DNA from: Dolomedes plantarius
Taxonomy: Eukaryota > Arthropoda > Arachnida > Araneae > Dolomedidae
Reading direction: 5' to 3'
Assembly (NCBI GenBank): GCA_907164885.2
Contig: OU015498.1
Coordinates: 89,076,142 to 89,140,141 of the forward strand
Length of the DNA stretch: 64,000 nucleotides
A program made the translations under genes and the position numbers. The notes beneath the pieces are model-generated. The model did not search any database and had not been told where the DNA came from. It saw only the letters and a list, made by a program, of their open reading frames with translations. Positions 34,689 to 46,102 of the stretch are shown here, in pieces; within the stretch, counting starts at the first letter, position 1; each line of letters starts with the position of its first letter.

Positions 34689-35485
34689 TAGCTGAAAACC
34701 CGCACTTCGCTACGGAGTACATTCAAAGTAAAAACATCGGTGAATGTATGCAATTAATGCCAATATATATATAATAAATGCGACGATCAATGTATATAAT
34801 TGATGTAAAATATATATATATTTATAAAAAAATCATAAGGGATATTTTTATAGACAAAATAATGTAGAAGAAGATATTCAAATCAAATCTAATATAAAGA
34901 ATACTAAAGAATATAGTACAGTTAATATAGTACAGTTTCTAGAACATTTCTTTTACTGTATTTTAATATTTTTTGGATAATGTCCAATCGTCTGCCGCAT
35001 TAGCAAGAAAAAAAAATTATTTTTTGTCTATTTAGTTTTTATGCACGTGACGATAAATTTATTTAAAGTACCAGAAAAAGAAGTCACGTGATCAGCATTT
35101 AATAAATTAAATTCTAAAAATTAATCTTTAAAAATTTACCAAAAATCAGGAAATGAAGGTAAAGATTCGAAAAAGATTTCATTTTAAAGGAATTTTTATG
35201 ATCTTTCTCGTGATATAAATTTTATAACCCTCAAATTATTATTTTAAATGTAAACTTAAAAAAAGTAAAAAAAACAGCTTAAAAATTTAATTTAAAAAAT
35301 TCTAAGAAGAATTTTTCAAAAATCTCTCTTAGTGCACCCCTACACTATAAGAAGAATCGCCATGCAAAATTTCAGCCCTTTAGGTCCAGCGGTTTGGTCT
35401 GTGCGTTGTATGTCAGTCAGTCAGTGAATGAATGAATGAATGAGTCAGTTACGGAACTGTTTTATATATATAGATATATATATAT
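34689..35485 (+). repeat. Interspersed repeat R, copy 1
   Basis: Begins tagctgaaaacccgcacttc and ends in a (gaat)n/(tcag)n segment followed by ttttatatatataga. Inverted and partial copies lie at 40311-40982 and from 63004. No coding sequence is present. The tail resembles 3' ends of RTE-type or other non-LTR-derived repeats, but the class is uncertain. Confidence 0.65.
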
Positions 35486-35496
35486 ATGAAGTGTAG

Positions 35497-35590
35497 ACGG
35501 CCATGGATTTGTCAGCGACGGGCATCGAACCAGGGACGTTCAGATCACTGGCTCGCTGTCTTTGCCAACTGGGCAACCACGCCCCTTATA
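35497..35590 (-). repeat. tRNA-headed SINE fragment (type E), inverted
   Basis: The complement reads ggcgtggttgcccagttggc...ctggttcgatgcccg, with A- and B-box-like elements. No complete tRNA fold was found, so a SINE head is more likely than a tRNA gene. Confidence 0.5.
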
Positions 35591-36369
35591 TTTCAGTATT
35601 AATATGTATTTATATTCCATTTCAGAAAAATTTAAAAAAAATCATGATTTTAAAATTATAGGTTTCATATTAAAACATTGAAGATATGTTTCATATTAAA
35701 ACATATCTGTATAAAACTAAACTAGGAAAAAATTAATGAGGAGAGTAAATCTGTACCTCAAATAGTATTTGTCCAATATTTAGTGAAATATTTGAGAATG
35801 GTACTCTCATATCATCATTGTTTAATTTTTATAGCTACAGATTTAAAAAAAAAGTCTCGCACATATATGTAAAAACAAATGTAAACAACGTAGCCTTGCG
35901 AGACTATTTGACATCATATTTAACAACCTTATATATTTTTAACACGCAAAAAATATAAATAAAATTATTGGGATTTGTAGTTATATAAAGTTTAAAGCAT
36001 GTTTTTCAATTAAATTATTCAGTATGATATAAATTAACTTCAAACTATCCGCGACCCTTCGAATTACTTTTCACGACACCTTTAGGGGCCGCTTCACCAC
36101 AGTTCTCGTACCACTGCTGTATGGATTGCATATACGTTAAGTAATCATTTTGTGCAATCTGTTTTTATTGATCACATGTCAGAGGAGATTGTAATTTTTC
36201 CGCAGTTATTGGGAATACGTGAAGAGAATTCATTGTATATGTTATTTATTGTACATGGTTTTATAAATTCAAAAGTGTCCATTTGATTCTATTTTTCTTT
36301 TTGATTATTTGGTAAATGTGTTCATGCTTTTACCGTTGTGTCTGTCATTATATCCATTCTTTCAGTAAA

Positions 36370-37230
36370 CTTCATGTTATTTCTTATTTGTAACTGATTA
36401 TTTATCGATATTTAATAAACTTATCTGTTTGAGATCCCATTCGTATGTGATTGTTTATGAATAGAATGCTTTTAGTAAATGCGTATTGCTGAAGAGTTAA
36501 AAAGTGTACCGAATAGAATTTTACGAAAGAAGTGTTATTAAAATTTAATAAGCAGAAGTAATTTTAATCTATCATTTATTGTAATTTCTGACTTCCAGAA
36601 AAAAGAAAATGCTTGTAAGTATTTATATCAAAAACATTCAGAAGAGTAAACTTGTTCATACTTGTTCAAATATGTTCATATTATTTCCTATTTGTAACTA
36701 ATTTTTTATGGATATTTAATAAACTTACCTCTTTGAGATCCTATTCGTAAGTGATTATTTAGGAGTAGGATGCTTTTAGTAAATGCGTATTGCTGAGGAT
36801 TCAAAGAGTGTACCGACTAGAATTTTACTGAAGAAGTATTTTTAAAATTTAATAAGCAGAAATAATTTGAATCTATCATTTATTGAAATTTCTTACTTCC
36901 AGAAAAAAAAAATGTTTGTAAGTATTTATAACGAAAAACATTCAGAAGATTAAACTTGTTCATGTTATTTCCTATTTGTAACTGAAGATTTATGGTTATT
37001 TAATAAACTTACCTGTTTGAGACCCTATTCGTAAGTGATTATTTTTGAAAAGAACGCTTTTAGTAAATGCGTATAGCTGAGGATTTAAAGAGTGTACCGA
37101 ATAGAATTTTACTAAAGAAGTGTTATTAAAATTTAATAAGCGGAAGTAATTTGAGTCGATCATTTATTGTAACCCTTAACTTCCAGAGAAAAATGCTTCT
37201 AATTATTTATAACGAAAAACATTCAGAAAA
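36370..37230. repeat. Tandem triplication of a 285-302 bp unit
   Basis: Three diverged copies start near 36375, 36680 and 36962, each with atttaataaactta(c/t)ct(g/c)t(t)tgaga, gcttttagtaaatgcgta and agtgtaccga(a/c)tagaattttac segments in order. The spacing of one marker is about 302 and 285 bp. There is no coding sequence. A fragment of the unit may start near 36340. Confidence 0.8.
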
Positions 37231-37959
37231 CTTAATTTAATAAAATTTCAGGAGTAACCTAATTCTATAGTTTAGAGGTGAAATGTTTTATAACTTTCCT
37301 GTTTATACGTTTATAATGACTATTATTTCTCGAATTTTGCCTTTCCTGCTATAAAGTGGGGTTTAATTTGGTAAAAATAGAACTGATGGATATTCTTATG
37401 ACAGAGGCCATTCGCGGGTTTACTCGTTCAGGCTATCACTTCAGTAGGCTGTCGTACTACTCTTATTTATGTATTAACATTTGAAAGCTCTAGAGGCAGA
37501 AAAAGCCCACAACATACAACTAGCGAAGGTGGCGCGATATCTCATAGATTTTATATGTCGTCAGAGAAAAGCTACATTTGCAATAATGCGTTCTACAATG
37601 TTTATTTGAATTTATATTTTCAGAGGAATTAAAAAATAACAATGTATATTATTTTATCACTTTTCTCCGCTTTTTGTTTTATGGACTTGAACCAATTTGG
37701 CAAGTGAGCGGCTCAATTTAGACTCGACTAACACTAATGCAGAATTTAAATACTGAGAATATGATATTTTAATGATAGTAATGAGAATAGAGATCTTGTT
37801 ACAGGGGTTGTTGATAGCTTTAGCTTGCGTTGAAATGCATTGCGATCTCTTAAAAAGAGAGGTCAAATGAATCAGCGAGAAAATATATCAGCGAATGAGA
37901 AATGAATCAGCGAGATCTTACTCCGTCGTTTACTTTCAATCTTCATTTTGCAAGTTTTT
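37231..37959. other. Non-coding stretch with small repeats
   Basis: Nothing recognised except a short local repeat at 37866-37920 in which atgaatcagcgaga occurs twice with a variant between. Confidence 0.45.
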
Positions 37960-38105
37960 CGAGTCTGGTAGTTTGAATCCTGGTAGTTCGAATATGGAAG
38001 TCTGTAAGCTTTCGAAATCGGCTTTAAGCTGTATGCCCCGGTCAGATTAATCATTTTGTTTCAAAACATTGACCATAGCGCTCCAAACCAGCCATTAATG
38101 GTTAT
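37960..38105. repeat. SINE type D, body fragment
   Basis: The segment aaatcggctttaagctgtatg...gtcagattaatc resembles the body of the SINE at 20057. The head is less clear. A perfect hairpin follows at about 38099. Confidence 0.45.
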
Positions 38106-38122
38106 CATGGTGTCATGATAAC
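38099..38122. other. Hairpin, 10-bp perfect stem
   Basis: ggttatcatg and catgataacc flank a 4-nt loop. No T-run follows and no gene is adjacent, so no terminator role is claimed. Confidence 0.75.
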
Positions 38123-38758
38123 CGAGATGATCAGGTATCTGGCGCTCGAGAGGTCTAGAAATAAACGAGTTACGTCCTTTTCTTTCTTTGATGCCTCACT
38201 AACCCCCTCAGTTCACGGCATACAAGCGAGGGAACCAGGGGACACTCCCCCAAAAGAGGGTCCCCCCTATCTCCCCTAGACCCTACCTTCATTTACAGTA
38301 TAGGAGAAACTCAATCCCTTTCCCGTCACTATAATGTATTTATCCCTTTTCAATACCCCTTTTCACAATTTTTTCTTTGGGGAATTTGATTGTCCCATTA
38401 ATGCACCCCTACCCTTTCTGGTCCAATAACAAGCTTTTGAAAATTTTATTAAAAATTCTGCACCCAATTTTATCGCTATTCCTCGCTTGACTTCACTACT
38501 ATGCACGCATGTTAACGCAGTGGCCGGGTGGATATTATCCAACCAGCCCCTAAAGAAACCCCCAATTTCGGAGTTTTGCGGAACCAGAACAATTGCTTCT
38601 ACAATAGCTCGACTAAGAACTAATCACTCTAAAAGTATGAAAATCCACCCTGACGGCACAAGATACAGGACTTTAACAACTGTAGAAATTGTCCTGAAAC
38701 CCAGCTTTTTCCAGAACATATCTTTGACTGTCCAACCATTATGGCTGCAATTTTCGGC
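38123..38758. other. Non-coding stretch with C-rich patches
   Basis: Contains runs of C around 38250-38280 and 38395-38420. No recognisable gene or element end. The open frame from 38487 continues into a MITE and is not taken as a gene. Confidence 0.4.
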
Positions 38759-39007
38759 AGGACTGCAGTTTAGGGTGATCCATGTTTTTTTTGGCGCCAA
38801 TAGTGCCCCGGAATTTGGTTGCCAAGTGTGCGAGTTTTCTCACTCGTTCGCCAATGTTATTACTCCTGAAAATTTCTGACGTGTTTGTCATGTGATTATT
38901 TTGCCGAATGGATGTTTATCGCCGAAATCTTAAATGGCACGTTTGCACTATTGGCGCGCCCCCCCCCCCAAAAAAAAACAAACAAGGGGCACCATGAAGT
39001 GCATTTT
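38759..39007. mobile_element. MITE pair, left copy
   Basis: The left end (actgcagtttagggtgatcc, then ttggcgccaatagtgcc) matches the complement of the right end of the copy at about 39930-40187. The right part (gcactattggcgcgcc, then caaacaaggggcaccatgaa) repeats the same theme, so both ends of a short palindromic element are visible. The middle gccaagtgtgcgagttttctcac segment is shared by both copies. Confidence 0.55.
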
Positions 39008-39154
39008 TACAAAATTCTACCAAACTATGAATGGAAAGCAACTAATTTGTCTCTTCTAATTTACTGACTTCATACATTGTGTTAAAGATTTATTTATACC
39101 GCTGTCTTCGGACAAAGCTAGTTCTGCCTAAAGTAAGTACCCATATTTTCTGTC

Positions 39155-39714
39155 TTAAGACTGCTATGTACTAAGAAAAAAAAATCGTATTTCCCTTTTC
39201 CTCTTCTTGCAGACTCTTGTGGTGGGAGGAGTCCAGTTGACAGTTCGAGAATTCACCCCCCCTTAAGATTGACATTTTGAGGGATTGTAATGGCTCTCTC
39301 TCAAAAGGGGGGTTAATCGCTGCCCCCAAAATTTTTATTTAAAATATATGTTTGTCAACTATTTACAGGTACATAAATGCTGATAATCAAATAAAATTGG
39401 TATTGTCAGATAGCCTGAACTTTTCTGCAAAGCGCTACAGGATTCATTTTATAAATTTGGTCCACCGAAGGAATTTATGAGCGTTTAAAACACACTATAC
39501 CAAATTTTTCGCCGAATAATTTAAATTTTAAAATATTAATTGCATTAAAAAAAACAAAAAATGCACACAAATGTAAAATTTCTTTCTCTATGACGGAGTA
39601 CAATGTTTTTTTTTAAAATCTCTGAATCCAAGTCGGCAAGCCGTAGGCACATTTTCTCCATAGGTTAACATTGAGGTCAGCGAATCCAATGGGGTTAATA
39701 CATAGCGGCCTTAA
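39155..39714. mobile_element. TTAA-flanked MITE, copy 6 (long subfamily)
   Basis: TTAA at both ends. At 560 bp it contains an extra block (ctcttcttgcagactcttgtgg...ggagtcc...ttgagaattc-like) near the left end that is shared only with copy 7. This defines a subfamily. Confidence 0.75.
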
Positions 39715-39929
39715 GTTTCAGAATTTTTTGTGATAATTTAAAAAAATTGTACTCCATACATTTGCAAATGTAAAAATTTGGTACAATGCAGTTGTGTAGA
39801 AAAATTTTCTATATTGTATTTTTTACTATTTTGATACTCATAATTTATGCTTTTTATTGCATTTGCATTGCTTTTATGGATGTTTATCGTAAAAAAAACA
39901 AAAAAAAACAAGAGGCACTCCGAAGTGCA

Positions 39930-40187
39930 TTTTTACTGCACGGAGGGTAGGGTGCCCCCGGAATTTGGTTCTTTCTCTCTCTTAATAAACGCCAAGTGTG
40001 CGAGTTTTCTCACGCGTGTGCCAATGTTGTTACTCCAGCAAAATTAGAACGTGTTTGTCATGTGATTATTTCGTGACGCATATATCACGATGGATGCTTA
40101 TCGCCGCCAACTTAAATGACACGTTGGCACTATTGGCGCCAAAAAAAAAATCCAAACAAACAAGGGGCACCCTAAACTGCAGTCCTA
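39930..40187. mobile_element. MITE pair, right copy
   Basis: Shares gccaagtgtgcgagttttct, gtgtttgtcatgtgattatt and a gcactattggcgcc end with the left copy. The right edge reads ggggcaccctaaactgcagt. Poly-A and poly-C runs inside vary between copies. Confidence 0.55.
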
Positions 40188-40310
40188 CCCCCTTTTCAAG
40201 CTTGTTTTGTCGCCGCAAGAACATCTTTACAGCCCACAGGCACCTGATCTGGCAAATGTTGATACCATTATTATTTTTTTAACCATTATTTATTGTTTAA
40301 TCTTTCTTAG

Positions 40311-40982
40311 GGGTGCACTAAGAAAGATTTTTGAAAAATTCTTCTTAGATCTTTTAAAATTAAATTTTTAAGATGTTTTAGCAACTTTTTTTTAAGTTTG
40401 CATTTAAAATAATAACTTGAGGGTTATAAAATTTATATCACGAGAAAGATCATAAAAATTCCTTTAAAATGAGATCTTTTTCGAATCTTTACCTGTATTT
40501 TCTGATGTTTGGTGAATTTTTAAAGATTAATTTTTAGAATTTAATTTATTAAATGCAGATCACGTAGTTCCTTTTTCTGGTACTTTAAATAAATTTATTG
40601 TCACGTGCATAACAACTAAAAAGACAAAAAAAGTATTTTTTTTCTTGCTAATGCGGCAGACGATTGGAGATTATCCAAAAAAATATTAAAATACAGTAAA
40701 AGAAATGTTCCTCAAACTGTACTACATTAACTGTACTATATTCTTTAGTATGTTCTATTAGATTTAATTTGAATATTTTATTCTACATTATTTTTTCTAT
40801 AAAAATATCCATTACAATTTTTTTATAAATATATTTTTTCGTTTTTTTTTACATCAATTGCATACATTGATCGTTGTATTTATTATAAATATATTTATTC
40901 ATATTTTTGGCATTAATTGCATACATCGACCGTTGTATTTAATTTGAATGCACTCCGTAGCGAAGTACGGGTTTTCAGGTAG
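40311..40982 (-). repeat. Interspersed repeat R, copy 2, inverted
   Basis: Complementary to the repeat at 34689: it starts with ggggtgcactaagaaagatt (the tail side) and ends with ctccgtagcgaagtacgggt. The (gaat)n tail is absent from this copy. Confidence 0.7.
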
Positions 40983-41336
40983 TGTACATATAATAAATTA
41001 CTATAATATATCTAACGGTTTTTCAACATCTTTCCTTTTCTTCTGAGAGGCATATGTAGTTTATCAACAACTAGTTGTTATCCGTCAAAACATGACGTCT
41101 GGACAGTAAATAAATGTACTAATACAAAAAATATACTGAACATATCATTGGCAAATGTTGAAAATCATAATATTAAGAATAGGGTAATACACTTTAAAAA
41201 ATTACTATTGATCCCAATAAAAAGAAATAGGGTTACTCAACAGCGTGAAATAAACGATTTCGCGCCGAAATTCCGCATCCCATATACATAGTTAAAAATA
41301 AAAATGGCAGAGAGAGAGCTAGAGAGATTCCCCGGA
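40983..41336. other. Non-coding stretch
   Basis: AT-rich, with nothing recognised. Confidence 0.45.
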
Positions 41337-41900
41337 TTAAGGCTGCTATGTACTAAGAAAAAAAAATTCGTATTTCTCTTTTCCTCTTCTTGCAGACTCT
41401 TGTGGTGGGAGGAGTCTAGTTGACAGTTCGAGAATTCCACCCCCTCTTAAGATTCACATTTTGAGGGATTGTAATGGCTCTCCCTCTATAGGGGGGTTAA
41501 GCGCTGCCCCCAAATTTTTTATTTAAAATATATTTTTGTCAACTATTTATAGGTACATAAATGCTGATAAAAAAAAAAACTGGTATTGTCAGATAGCCTG
41601 AACTTTTCTGCAAAGGGCTACAGGATTCATTTTATAAATTTCGTCTCCCGAAGGAATTTAGGAGCGTTTAAAACACACTATACCAGATTTTTCCCCGAAT
41701 AATTTAAATTTTAAAATATTAATTGCATTTAAAAAAAAAACGAAAAATGTACACAAATGTAAAATTTCTTTCTCTGTGACGGAGTATAATAATAATAAAA
41801 AAAAACTTTGAATCCAAGTCGGCAATTCGTGGACAAATTTTCTCCATAGGTTAACATTGAGGTGAGCGAATCCAATGGGGTTAGTACATAGCAGCCTTAA
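41337..41900. mobile_element. TTAA-flanked MITE, copy 7 (long subfamily)
   Basis: TTAA at both ends, 564 bp, with the same extra internal block as copy 6 and otherwise the family sequence. Confidence 0.8.
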
Positions 41901-42060
41901 ACAAATTAACGTGTTTATGCGGCCTCGTGCTTAGTAAGTATCTAAAGCCAGATTTAAACATGCCACTGAGCATGCGCAGAAACAAATTAACGTATTTATG
42001 CGGCCTCGTTCTGAGTGAGTATCTAAAGCCAGATTTAAACATGTTCCTGAGCATGCTCAG
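41899..42060. repeat. Direct repeat, two copies of about 80 bp
   Basis: aaacaaattaacgt(g/a)tttatg, gcggcctcgt and agccagatttaaacatg occur in the same order in two adjacent copies. The second copy starts at about 41980. Confidence 0.85.
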
Positions 42061-42671
42061 TAAGAAATTTTTAATTGCAAATTATCGCTAATTTATAGAA
42101 ATTGCGGTTACAAAAACCAAATTTGTCACATCTATAGATTAAAATCTTTCGTTTAAGACCAAAATGAAATAAATTGATGCAGTAGTTTTCTATCACTGAC
42201 TGCCCAAAGAATCGGCTTAAATCGGCTAAAATGATCGGTCATTTGAGCAGTTAAACTATTTATTTTCATTACTAATCTGCTCTGAAGTTTCAGAAACACA
42301 AAACATTGAAGAAACAATGACTGATTCAACTAATATGTATTATGAACGTAAGAGGTGTTAATTAAAGTGTCAAATGAGACATAATTGAGCCACGAAAATC
42401 AGTCGTACATGAGAGAAATGTGTTTGTGAAAACAGTACCCTTTAAATGTAAAAATATGTGATGAACAACAAATTTTGTAATTGAAAAACAACAACAGCAA
42501 CTAAGTGATGTTTCTATTGTATAATAAAAAAAATTAACTTTAAATGCAGACTAACTTTTAATGCAAAAAAAAATTATTATTATTTTTTTTTGCATTTAAA
42601 GTTTAAGTAAATGTTATTTTCTGTGTGTGTGCTAATATTGTTTTTGTCCTTGTTTTTAATTATTAGATATA
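42061..42671. other. Non-coding stretch
   Basis: AT-rich. An imperfect inverted repeat (aactttaaatgca / tgcatttaaagtt) spans about 42537-42606. No gene seen. Confidence 0.45.
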
Positions 42672-43322
42672 CAGGTATTCCTTGACTTACGACCGCTTGA
42701 CTTACGACCGAAATATAATTATTTTTTTCCCTCAAAAATACTGTTCCTCGACGATGTACGGTTCATACCTATATGTATTACATAATTATTAAAAAATATG
42801 ATGCAATATTCTGCAATGCTGCAAAAATTTATGACGCAGTAATAAAAATGTATGACGCAATAGTTTCGATATCCACACGATAAATCCAATAAACCTTCAT
42901 TGGCTTCATAAATGGCTTCAGCTTTTCATTATATTAATAAAAGTCTACAACAATTAGAAGCAATGGATCCGAATGAAAAAAAATTCACAAGTGTCAATCG
43001 TCGTATTCAGGAAAATCTGGCTTGCTATCAGACAATATACAAGGAAAAGCAGGCACAAACTGTTCAAACTACCTTGGATAACTTTGTTAAAAAAACTTTC
43101 AACGTATCTTCTCTGAACCATTAGATTGTACTAACATAATAAGTAGTGATGACGAAGAATAATTTATGTTTTCTAAATGAAATGTATTTTGAATTACGTC
43201 TTAAATTAAAAAATATAGGTATGTGCATATACAAAAAAAAATTGTTTGAAACTCGACTTAGACCAACTCAACTTAAGACCAATGTCCCAACCCTATCCCG
43301 GTCGTTGGTTGAGGACTATCTG
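42672..43322 (+). mobile_element. Tigger/pogo-type element, internally deleted
   Basis: The left end caggtattccttgacttacg and the complement of the right end (cagatagtcctcaaccaacg) have the layout of Tigger termini, with TA on both sides (42670-42671, 43323-43324). Subterminal cgacttacgacc-like motifs appear at both ends. Only the last 70 codons of a transposase remain. Confidence 0.7.
42912..43124 (+). pseudogene. Tigger/pogo transposase C-terminal remnant
   Basis: The 70-codon frame includes FHYINKSLQQLEAMDPNEKK and QTVQTTLDNFVKKTF, which resemble the tail of Tigger/jerky-type transposases. The DDE domain and DNA-binding domains are missing. It lies between the Tigger termini, so it is a relic rather than a host gene. 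Confidence 0.65.
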
Positions 43323-43324
43323 TA

Positions 43325-43861
43325 TACTTGTTCGAATTAATATTGAATTTTTTTTAATTCTTCAAAAACCATTTTGTTTATTACTACCCGTACTAAATCT
43401 TTATTTGCATTCAGTTAAAAAAATGATTTTTATTTGATAACCAGTCAATCTACCGTTTCGGTAGAAAAAGCTTCGCGTAAATAGCCGGTAGTTTTTAGAG
43501 TTAAACGGTGCGCTACGATTGTCTACTCCTCGAATTTCTGATGTCCTTGAATTTCTGATGGCTTCTTCGACACATGCTCGCAGGAAAACTGAATTAATGA
43601 ACCAACGGTGATGGTTAGTACAGCCAAACGAACAGAACCTCGAACGGCAAATCAGATGTACAGCAACCTGTTAACTAGCGAATTTATAGATGGAAAATGT
43701 GAGTAAAATGTTTCATATAGACTTTATAGCACTTTTTTCTTGGATGTCATTTAAACATCTGTCCGATATCGACTCTCTGAAATCGCACTGTAAAGGATTG
43801 TAATAATTTATACAGTTTTGATTCTTTTGTCTGTGGGGATTGAGTATCTTTATTATACATC
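43325..43861. other. Non-coding stretch
   Basis: No recognisable features. Confidence 0.45.
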
Positions 43862-44287
43862 TTAAGGCTGTTGTTCACTAACCCTATTGGATTCTCTCAC
43901 CTCAATGTTAAACTATGGAGAAAATTTGACCATGAATTGCAGACTTGGACTGAACGATTTTTTTTTAAATTGTACTCCGTAATAGAGAAAGAAATTTTAC
44001 CCCTTGGATATTTTTCATTTAAAAAAATGGAAATAATATTTTTTAATTTAAATTTTTTGGAGAAAAATAACTGGTATAAGAGTGTTTTAAACGCTCATAA
44101 ATTCCTTTGGTGGACGAAATTTAGAAAATGAATCCTGTTGGAAGGTGCAGAAAAGTCCAGGCTATCTTCAAATACTATTTTTATTGGATTATCAGCATTT
44201 ATGTAGCAGTAAATAGTAGACACATTTTCTCCATAGGTTAACATTGGGGTGAGCGAATCCAATAGGGTTAGTACACAGCAGCCTTAT
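43862..44287. mobile_element. TTAA-flanked MITE, copy 8
   Basis: TTAA at the left and TTAT at the right, 426 bp, with inverted termini as in the family. Confidence 0.8.
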
Positions 44288-45284
44288 GGTCTTTAGCGTT
44301 AAGGATTCTTTAAAAGTGATTTGCGTCATTTAGATATACATAAAAATAAAATCAAGAAAATATCTAAAAATTGAAATCTCTATCACTTATTGACATTTTC
44401 ACTATTACGTTAAAAAAGTTCAAGAGTAGTGAAAGGGATTTTATGAAATACTGATTTGGGGATTATTACCTTCCGGAAATCCCTATATATCCCTACATAG
44501 AATTGCATCCTGAGATTTGTCACATCTTTTGAACAGAGCATTGTCGACTCGACCGAGAGCGGCTGATAATATATTTTTGGAATTATTCTGGAGATCACAG
44601 ACATGTAGGTGTGGAGTTGTTTGATTCATTGAAGTAATAGGATGTATTAAACCCATATTCATGGCACTTCTAGGGAAATACAAGAGTCTGTATCCGACTG
44701 TGATCATTTTTCTTTGCCAAAGAATTTTCCGTCTGAATCATTAATAGAAGGGTTTGAATTTGTTTTTGGTCTGTTTTACTTAAACGTTTATATGATTCAC
44801 ACCTCGTAGAGGATATCGTTCATGAATAGTTGAATATGATATCTAAGCTAATTAGCAAGTAGTAATGTGGGAAAGAAAAGGTCATTTTGAAAACTTACAG
44901 TGATGGTGATAATTTGACAGAAAACAAAACAGGAATTTCAGATTATATTGCCTGTAAAGGACAGAAAATGTCCGAAATTTATATTTACTGCTTTACGTAC
45001 GGGAAACGAGTGCTTGTAGATGGGAAATTTCTGCACCTTATCAGTCCGTCCTTACTGCTGTCATAATGTCGCTTAATTTGGAACTATTGAGTTTTAACTG
45101 CAGATATGAATAAATATGAACACTGTCCTGCTTTTCAATATGAAAGAATTTTCGATATCAAAAGACAATTTCAAATGATTTCATTGCGGACCCATTTTTG
45201 ATTATATAAAAGCAATAGTTTTTTACACTTCAATTATTTTTTTTTTCTGACACGACGTTAGTTTAAATCAGGTCAATTTTAAAA
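44288..45284. other. Upstream region of PK2
   Basis: AT-rich. A segment near 44480-44500 (aatccctatatatccctacat) faintly resembles the cccta...gatccctac part of the promoter-like block before PK3-PK5, but the rest of that block is not recognised. No TATA box could be assigned. Confidence 0.4.
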
Positions 45285-46102
45285 GTGGGTGAAATGTCTA
45301 CATTGTGTCTAGTCTCGGGGTCTTTTTTGATCTTTACATGCCTACTGTGGGGATTTTTTATGATAACTTTTATATGGGTCATGTATTTATTTTTGGGGAA
45401 CGATTGCTGGGGCAGTGCAAAAAATTCGAGCTCTTTGAAGGAGAAATACATACTATGTGATGATTGCAATTGTATCCACATATTGGCGTTCGTGTTACCT
45501 ATAGTTGTAATCATTTTAATATTGATTATAAATTATTTTTGGGTGACGTGTTTCTATTACCAAACGCAGAGACTTAAAAAATCTTGCGACATGTCACTTT
45601 ATTATATTGATGAAGAGTTATTTCGTCTCTCAGGTGCAGATAGGAAGGGTTATTTGAACTTAGAATTCCACTTTCTTGCGAATGAATCGATACTTGAATT
45701 GAACAACCTGCTCAGTCAGGCGACTTTCGGTTTTACAAGTTCTACAGCACACCAAAGCCTCCTCTTGGAAGAAATCCCGAACAACGTATTCCACACGAAT
45801 TTGAAAGACTTCATGTTTGGTTTATCTCACAGAGATATGAAAAAAATATTCCAAAGGCATTCTCCTCCCCTGCATTTCGAAGCCATGTCAATGATTATCA
45901 GAGATGTGCTTGAGGCTGTTGAATTCTTGCACAAACAACGATTCTATCATTTGGATTTGCAGCCGAAAAACATTTTGGTCATGAACGACACGACGCGGAG
46001 AGCTGGATTCAAGGCAAAAGTCGGAGGATTCCAATTAGCAACGCACACTGATGACAAAAGAATTCCACGCTGCGTGAGTGTAGGACTGGAAACATTTCAG
46101 AG
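45285..46102 (+). CDS. PK2 exon 1: two-TM pseudokinase, HLD form
   Basis: Codes for 272 residues plus two bases, the same length as PK4 and PK5. Helix 1 is at about residues 12-37. The loop has an NSS glycosylation site and a Cys cluster (LCDDCNC). Helix 2 is at about 63-86. The cytoplasmic part has NLKDFMFGLSHRDMK, a helix-E-like IIRDVLEAVEFLH, and HLDLQPKNILVMN with Asp224. KVGGFQLA (GGF 247-249) replaces DFG. It is closest to PK1 in the FGLSHRD and HLDLQPKN segments. The start could instead be Met4 at 45294. The exon ends AG|GTATTT, phase 2. If unspliced, the frame runs to a stop at 46160 with 18 extra residues. No exon 2 was recognised downstream. Confidence 0.75.

Larger units (their letters stand above)
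34306..36116. mobile_element. hAT-type MITE carrying nested insertions
   Basis: The left end is cactggtgcgcaaac, the right end is ...gttctcgtaccactg, and the flanks are ctgtaagg (34298-34305) and ctgtatgg (36117-36124), an 8-bp duplication with one mismatch. The subterminal sequence (ttcgactgtgacc, tttaaataaaaaat) matches the MITE at 26183, so they are one family. The excess length comes from nested repeats at 34689-35485 and about 35497-35590. Confidence 0.75.

Noticed and set aside
38099..38122. Transcription terminator hairpin
   Set aside because: A bacterial-style terminator is not meaningful in this genome, and no T-run or gene end is adjacent.
42912..43124. Independent small host gene
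   Set aside because: It lies between Tigger-type termini and matches the tail of that transposase class, so it is a relic.
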